Source: Gammaproteobacteria bacterium SG8_30
Lineage (GTDB): Bacteria; Pseudomonadota; Gammaproteobacteria; Steroidobacterales; Steroidobacteraceae
Reading direction: 5' to 3'
Assembly: GCA_001303245.1 (NCBI GenBank)
Contig: LJNS01000005.1
Coordinates: forward strand, 1 to 46,612
DNA length: 46,612 nt
The position numbers and the translations under genes were made by a program. The notes under the pieces are model-generated. The model made no database searches. It saw only the letters and a list, made by a program, of their open reading frames with translations, and had not been told where the DNA came from. Within the stretch, counting starts at the first letter, position 1, and each line of letters starts with the position of its first letter. Positions 43,424 through 46,612 of this stretch are shown here, piece after piece.

Positions 43424-43750
43424 CTAGCGTTCCCGCGCCTCGCGTGCCGGCACCTCGTCGGCGAGGCGGCGCAGCGTACCGCCGACCCGCCGGGCCGTGC
43501 CAGCCAGCGCGAGGCCTCGCATGACCCAGCCCGCTACCGGGTGGCGCCGGAAGATGACTAGCCCGACCACCGCAACGCCGATGACCACGGGGCTCCTCGC
43601 GAGGCGCTGCCCGAGCGCCACGGCCCGGTCGATGGTGCGCAACGCGTTGCCGATGACCGCTGCGTCGAGCCTGAGTTCCTCCCGCTGCACGGCGCTCTGC
43701 GCGCGGAGCAGCTCGCGCCGCGCCTTGAGCTCGGCGACCCGCGAACTCAA
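43424..43750 (-). CDS. yqjK: YqjK-like protein
   Basis: 108 residues from a TTG overlapping the upstream gene stop (TTGA), with GGGAGGAG just before. A charged coiled-coil N-terminus (SSRVAELKARRELLRAQ) leads to a short hydrophobic segment (VVIGVAVVGLVIF) and an Arg-rich tail. This and its place after yqjD and yqjE identify it as YqjK family. The function is unknown; these proteins are membrane-associated and linked to stress or stationary phase in enterics. Confidence 0.72.
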   Translation of the reverse strand: MSSRVAELKARRELLRAQSAVQREELRLDAAVIGNALRTIDRAVALGQRLARSPVVIGVAVVGLVIFRRHPVAGWVMRGLALAGTARRVGGTLRRLADEVPAREARER

Positions 43751-44172
43751 GGCTCCTCCCTCGCGGTTCCCTGCAACGCCTCGCGGTCGCGACGAATCTC
43801 GTCGATGGTGGACGCCAGCAGCTTCGGTCGGGAGCGAGCCTTGGCGCGCACGACGAGCAGAGCGACGACGGTGACCAGCACGAACAGGCCCGCGGTGAGC
43901 GACGCTGCGAGCAACCGGTGCTCCTCCCAGTAGGCGACCACGACCACGAAGGCGAGCATCAGCACCGTGATGCCGCCGAAGAAGATCACCACGAAGGTCC
44001 ACAGCAGGATCTCCGCCACGCGGTGGAGCTCCTCCTCGATCTCCGTGGTGAGCAGCTCGAGCCGCGTGTGCGCGATCGCGAGCGCGGTGGCGAGGACGTC
44101 GCGCACCGAGGCGAACAGCCCGCTCGCGCGACGCGGGCCGCGGCCCCCGTCGTCCCCCGCATCTGCCGTCAT
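43747..44172 (-). CDS. yqjE: YqjE/holin-like membrane protein
   Basis: 141 residues from ATG at 44172; the longer open frame is in yqjD. An amphipathic N-terminal helix (LFASVRDVLATALAIAHTRLELL) with an acidic stretch (TEIEEELHR) leads to two adjacent membrane helices (about 55-77 and 84-107) and a basic C-terminal end. This is the YqjE family (phage holin superfamily III), widespread inner-membrane proteins of unknown role that travel with YqjD and YqjK. It starts 5 nt after the yqjD stop and overlaps yqjK. Confidence 0.82.
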   Translation of the reverse strand: MTADAGDDGGRGPRRASGLFASVRDVLATALAIAHTRLELLTTEIEEELHRVAEILLWTFVVIFFGGITVLMLAFVVVVAYWEEHRLLAASLTAGLFVLVTVVALLVVRAKARSRPKLLASTIDEIRRDREALQGTAREEP

Positions 44173-44177
44173 TCGCG

Positions 44178-44486
44178 TCAACGGCGGCCCGACAGCAGGC
44201 CGAGGATGAAGCCGATCCCCGCCGCCATGCCGATCGCGCCCCAGGGATTCTCGTGGACGTAGCGGTCGGTGGTGCGAGCCGCCTCGCGGGCCCTGAGCCG
44301 CAGCTCGCCCTCGAGTTCCGCCAGCCGTTCCCGCGCCTGCCGGACCGACTCCTCGGCCCGGGCGCGCGCCTGCTCGGCGCGCTCGCCGGCATGTCCCGCA
44401 GTGGCCTTCAGCAGCGCCTCGGCGTCCTCGACCACGACCCTCAGGTCTTCCATGAGTTGCGCCGTATCCGGCTTCTGGGTCGTCAT
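44178..44486 (-). CDS. yqjD: YqjD/ElaB family protein (DUF883)
   Basis: 102 residues, starting MTTQKPD at 44486 after a strong GAGGAGG site; a longer start (MNEEVS) lies 18 nt upstream but has no site. A long charged helix (about 14-75, with heptad-like spacing and several Ala/Glu/Arg repeats) leads to a single C-terminal membrane helix containing GMAAGIGFILGLLSGRR, the hallmark of DUF883. E. coli YqjD anchors ribosomes to the membrane in stationary phase. It is the first gene of the yqjDEK operon and is divergent from the YpfJ gene across a 191-bp gap. Confidence 0.88.
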   Translation of the reverse strand: MTTQKPDTAQLMEDLRVVVEDAEALLKATAGHAGERAEQARARAEESVRQARERLAELEGELRLRAREAARTTDRYVHENPWGAIGMAAGIGFILGLLSGRR

Positions 44487-44677
44487 GCTGACCTCCTCGT
44501 TCATCGCAGCCACGCCGCCGCGCCGCAGAAAACGGAGCGCACGGCACCTCTCGGCCCATCGTACGCGGACCCGCCGGCATGGCAATAGCGCGCTTCGCAG
44601 GGTGGTTTGCGCGCCCCGCCAATCGACGCATACTTGGGACCACCCGACGCCGTCGGCGGATCAGGAGCGGGGATGGA

Positions 44678-45541
44678 ATGCGCTGGGAAGGCCGTAGACA
44701 GAGTACAAACGTCGAGGACCGCCGCGGGCAGAGGCTGCGCCGCGGCGGGGCCATTTCGGGAGTCGGCCTGCTGGCCGTCGTGGTCCTCGGCCTGTTCTTC
44801 GGCGTGGATCCGCGGGTCCTGCTGACCGGCGTCCAGGTCGTCAACACCGTTGCACCGACGGTGAGCGAGCAGGGCCCCTACGAGGAGGCTCCTGCCGAGG
44901 CGGAACGCCGCGAGTTCATCAGCGTGGTGCTCGCGGATACCGAGGACGTGTGGCGGGCATTGTTCCAGTCCCTCGGCGGCCAGTATCGCGAACCCCGCCT
45001 CGTGCTGTTCTCGGGCGCCGTCGACTCCGGCTGTGGCTTTGCCCAAGCGGCCATGGGGCCGTTCTACTGCCCGCCGGACGAGCGCGTGTTCCTCGACCTG
45101 TCTTTCTTCGACGAGCTCGCCGGGCGGATGGGCGCCGGCGGCGACTTCGCGCAGGCCTACGTGCTCGCCCACGAGGTCGGGCACCACGTGCAGAACCTGC
45201 TCGGCACGTCGGACCAGGTGCAGCAGATGCGCCAGAGGGTCGGCGAAGCGCAGAGTAATGAGCTGTCCGTGCGCCTCGAGCTGCAGGCCGATTGCTACGC
45301 CGGCGTGTGGGCGCACCACGCCGAGCGGATGCAGCAGATCCTCGAGGCCGGCGACGTCGACGAGGCACTCGGCGCCGCGAGCGCGGTCGGGGACGACCGG
45401 CTGCAGAGGCAGGCCCAGGGCTACGTCGTGCCGGACTCCTTCACGCACGGGACGTCGGAGCAGCGCATGCAATGGTTCCGTGCGGGCTTCGACTCGGGGG
45501 ATCTCGCCGCCTGCGACACGTTCTCGCACCGGGGGGCGTAA
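44678..45541 (+). CDS. YpfJ-family zinc metallopeptidase
   Basis: 287 residues, from ATG at 44678. The protein has an N-terminal Arg-rich stretch, one membrane helix (about 23-43), and a predicted periplasmic peptidase domain with HEVGHH (165-170), the HExxH zinc motif, and SGCGFAQAAMGPFYCPPDERVFLD with its two cysteines typical of this family (Pfam neutral zinc metallopeptidase). ELQADCYAGVWAHHAE holds the downstream third-ligand region. The substrate is unknown. Adjacent to the Grx-DinB gene on the same strand (9-nt gap). Confidence 0.88.
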   Translation: MRWEGRRQSTNVEDRRGQRLRRGGAISGVGLLAVVVLGLFFGVDPRVLLTGVQVVNTVAPTVSEQGPYEEAPAEAERREFISVVLADTEDVWRALFQSLGGQYREPRLVLFSGAVDSGCGFAQAAMGPFYCPPDERVFLDLSFFDELAGRMGAGGDFAQAYVLAHEVGHHVQNLLGTSDQVQQMRQRVGEAQSNELSVRLELQADCYAGVWAHHAERMQQILEAGDVDEALGAASAVGDDRLQRQAQGYVVPDSFTHGTSEQRMQWFRAGFDSGDLAACDTFSHRGA

Positions 45542-45550
45542 GCTGCCGGG

Positions 45551-46342
45551 ATGACGAATGACAGGTCAGGAGCCGACGCGGCCCCCGGCATCACCGTCTA
45601 CTGGCAGCCGGGCTGCACCAGCTGCCTGCGGACGAAAGAGCTTCTCACGGCCCACGGGATTGCCTTCCGCTCGGTCAACGTGCGTACCGACGCGGGTGCA
45701 CTTGCGGAGCTCGACCGGCTCGGCGCCAGGACGATCCCGGTCGTGTCCCGCGGCAGCGAGTACGTCCTCGCACAGGACATCGACGAGCTCGCCCGCTTCG
45801 TCGGAATCGAGGTCCGGCGCGAGCGGCTCGCTCCGGATGAGCTCGCGGCACGGCTGCAGGCCCTGCTCGCAGCCGCGGAGACGCTCCTCGCTGCGATGCC
45901 TCGCGAGCGGTTCGCGGAGAAGCTGCCGCAGCGCGAGCGCACCTGGCTCGACCTCGGCTTCCACGTGTCTATGATCGTCCAGGGGCTGATCACCGCGGGC
46001 ACGGGTGGCGAGCTGGCCTACGAGATCTACGAGCGGCGGGCACCCGCTTCGTGGAGCGATGCCCAGCCGGCCGTCGCCTTCAGCCGCGCGACGCAGCAGG
46101 CCCTCGACTCGTGGTGGACGCGGGCGCGGCGCAATCCGGGTCTTCGCGTGCGCACCTACTTCGGCGAGGTCCCGCTCGCCGCTCTGCTCGAGCGCTCGGC
46201 CTGGCACGTCGCGCAGCACTGCCGGCAGCTCGATCACCTGGTGCACGGTGACCGATGCGCCGCGCCTTCCGCCGGAGCTGCTCGACGGGCTTCCGCTGCC
46301 AGAGGCAGTGTGGGACGCAGAGGTCGTGCCGGAATGACGTAG
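45551..46342 (+). CDS. Glutaredoxin-DinB fusion, apparent frameshift near the 3' end
   Basis: As read, 263 residues: a glutaredoxin-like domain (about 13-85) with YWQPGCTSC (C22, C25) and TIPVVSRGSEYVLAQDIDEL, then a DinB-like four-helix domain (about 95-230) with HVSMIVQGLITA and SAWHVAQHCRQLDHLVHG. DinB-type proteins are metal- or thiol-dependent; the role here is unknown. After HLVHG the reading turns low-complexity (ARRASAARGS), while the frame one base later reads PPELLDGLPLPEAVW, a plausible family end, to a TGA at 46335-46337. An extra base between about 46240 and 46262 would explain this. It could be a true mutation or a sequencing error. Confidence 0.75.
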   Translation: MTNDRSGADAAPGITVYWQPGCTSCLRTKELLTAHGIAFRSVNVRTDAGALAELDRLGARTIPVVSRGSEYVLAQDIDELARFVGIEVRRERLAPDELAARLQALLAAAETLLAAMPRERFAEKLPQRERTWLDLGFHVSMIVQGLITAGTGGELAYEIYERRAPASWSDAQPAVAFSRATQQALDSWWTRARRNPGLRVRTYFGEVPLAALLERSAWHVAQHCRQLDHLVHGDRCAAPSAGAARRASAARGSVGRRGRAGMT

Positions 46343-46450
46343 GCATCTTCAAGAAGGGGACAGTCCCCTTCGGGGACAGTCCCCGGCGTCTTCGGTCAAG
46401 CCCTCGGCGGTCGGGCGGGGACGGTCCGGAATGACGTAGGCATCTTCAAG
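46331..46450 (+). repeat. 23-nt direct repeat pair
   Basis: The 23 bases at 46331-46353 recur exactly at 46428-46450 (they begin GGAATGACGTAGG and end CTTCAAG). Between and after them lie the GGGGACAGTCCCC palindromes. This suggests a duplicated element or recombination between repeats. Confidence 0.8.
46356..46384. repeat. GGGGACAGTCCCC palindrome pair, copy B
   Basis: Two 13-nt palindromes (46356-46368, 46372-46384) separated by TTC. It is the reverse-complement form of the core seen at 3994 and 46450, but I found no complementary outer arms here. Confidence 0.75.
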
Positions 46451-46500
46451 GCGGTCGATGGGGACTGTCCCCGCAGGGGACTGTCCCCTCCTCGACCGCC
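46450..46500 (+). repeat. Nested palindrome, GGGGACTGTCCCC family, copy C
   Basis: The core 46460-46491 is identical to 4004-4035. The outer arms are GGCGGTCGA (46450-46458) and TCGACCGCC (46492-46500). They differ from those of the 3994 copy at several positions but remain fully complementary, as expected if base-pairing is conserved. Confidence 0.85.
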
Positions 46501-46516
46501 CCCTCGGCCGCCCACG

Positions 46517-46548
46517 AAAAAGGGAGCGAGGGGTCGACCCTCGCTCCC
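46517..46548 (-). terminator. Intrinsic terminator for the minus-strand gene at the right edge
   Basis: GGGAGCGAGGG (46522-46532) and CCCTCGCTCCC (46538-46548) form a perfect 11-bp stem with a 5-nt loop. The AAAAA at 46517-46521 reads as TTTTT after the hairpin on the minus strand. It lies 28 nt beyond the stop of the partial gene. Confidence 0.85.
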
Positions 46549-46576
46549 TGTAGTCGAGCGCTTTCTTGCCGGCGCC

Positions 46577-46612
46577 CTAGAACTTGTACCAGACGCTGAA
46601 CGACACCTGGTT
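46577..46612 (-). CDS. Outer-membrane beta-barrel protein, C-terminal end only
   Basis: The minus strand reads the last 11 residues NQVSFSVWYKF then TAG at 46577-46579. Alternating hydrophobic residues with a final Phe are the BAM-recognition signature of outer-membrane beta-barrel proteins. The intrinsic terminator just downstream supports a real gene end. The rest of the gene is outside the window, so the family is unknown. Confidence 0.65.
   Translation of the reverse strand, partial: NQVSFSVWYKF

Noticed and set aside
46005-46337. Separate gene in the third frame at the end of the Grx-DinB gene
   Set aside because: Its first part is an Arg/Ser-rich shadow of the DinB region; only its last 25 codons look real, as the displaced end of the same gene.
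1-46612. CRISPR arrays, tRNA and rRNA genes, integrases
   Set aside because: No regularly spaced repeats, tRNA-like clover leaves, rRNA motifs or integrase signatures were recognised by eye; short tRNAs could still be missed.

Overview
The window is very GC-rich, densely packed bacterial DNA. Gene content and order point to an aerobic, hydrogen-oxidising proteobacterium, most likely a gammaproteobacterium. The evidence is comF beside bioB-bioF-bioH-bioC-bioD, a Ralstonia-type membrane-bound hydrogenase operon, a coxB-coxA-ctaG-coxC oxidase cluster with a DUF2909 gene, SURF1, ctaA and ctaB, and a yqjD-yqjE-yqjK operon. This placement is an inference from gene order; no rRNA or other taxonomic marker is present.

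Layout. 1-519: tail of an NTF2-like protein. 520-908: non-coding, with palindromic repeats. 909-6426: comF (minus strand) divergent from a five-gene biotin operon with overlapping or nearly overlapping genes and a possible BirA operator. 6427-6749: probable hydrogenase control region. 6750-22290: a complete hydrogenase operon, hoxK-G-Z-M-L-O-Q-R-T-V-hypA-B-F-C-D-E-hoxX. HoxK has the six cysteines around the proximal cluster that mark O2-tolerant enzymes, and HoxX is the CO-ligand enzyme used in air. 22567-27291: a DUF2244 gene, then coxB, coxA, a 44-residue membrane protein, ctaG and coxC. 27292-27739: a terminator and palindromic repeats. 27740-34939: a block unrelated to the oxidase (deoxynucleoside kinase, S10-type peptidase, RND pump with its adaptor, phosphoribosyltransferase). 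34952-39766: oxidase assembly genes resume (DUF2909 protein, SURF1, Sco-like protein, ctaA, ctaB), with a LysR regulator between ctaA and ctaB. 39788-42660: a K+ channel-like protein and an SLC13-type permease. 42722-44486, minus strand: yqjD-yqjE-yqjK and a YcbL-like metallo-hydrolase. 44678-46342: a YpfJ-type zinc peptidase and a glutaredoxin-DinB fusion with an apparent frameshift. 46343-46612: nested palindromes, a minus-strand terminator and the last 11 residues of an outer-membrane beta-barrel protein.

How it works together. HoxKG would oxidise H2 at the periplasmic face, HoxZ would pass electrons to quinone, and the aa3-type oxidase encoded just downstream would be the terminal electron sink. 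All the [NiFe] site assembly proteins are present, but no hydrogenase regulator (HoxA/B/C/J type) is in the window.

Most genes match well-described families. The less ordinary signals are the nested palindromes whose outer stems differ in sequence but stay complementary, a longer palindromic repeat in two inverted copies 27 kb apart, a long hairpin between hoxZ and hoxM, direct repeats 21 bp apart upstream of hoxK, a candidate BirA site inside comF, and the frameshifted fusion gene. I found no strong case for a wholly new multi-gene system.
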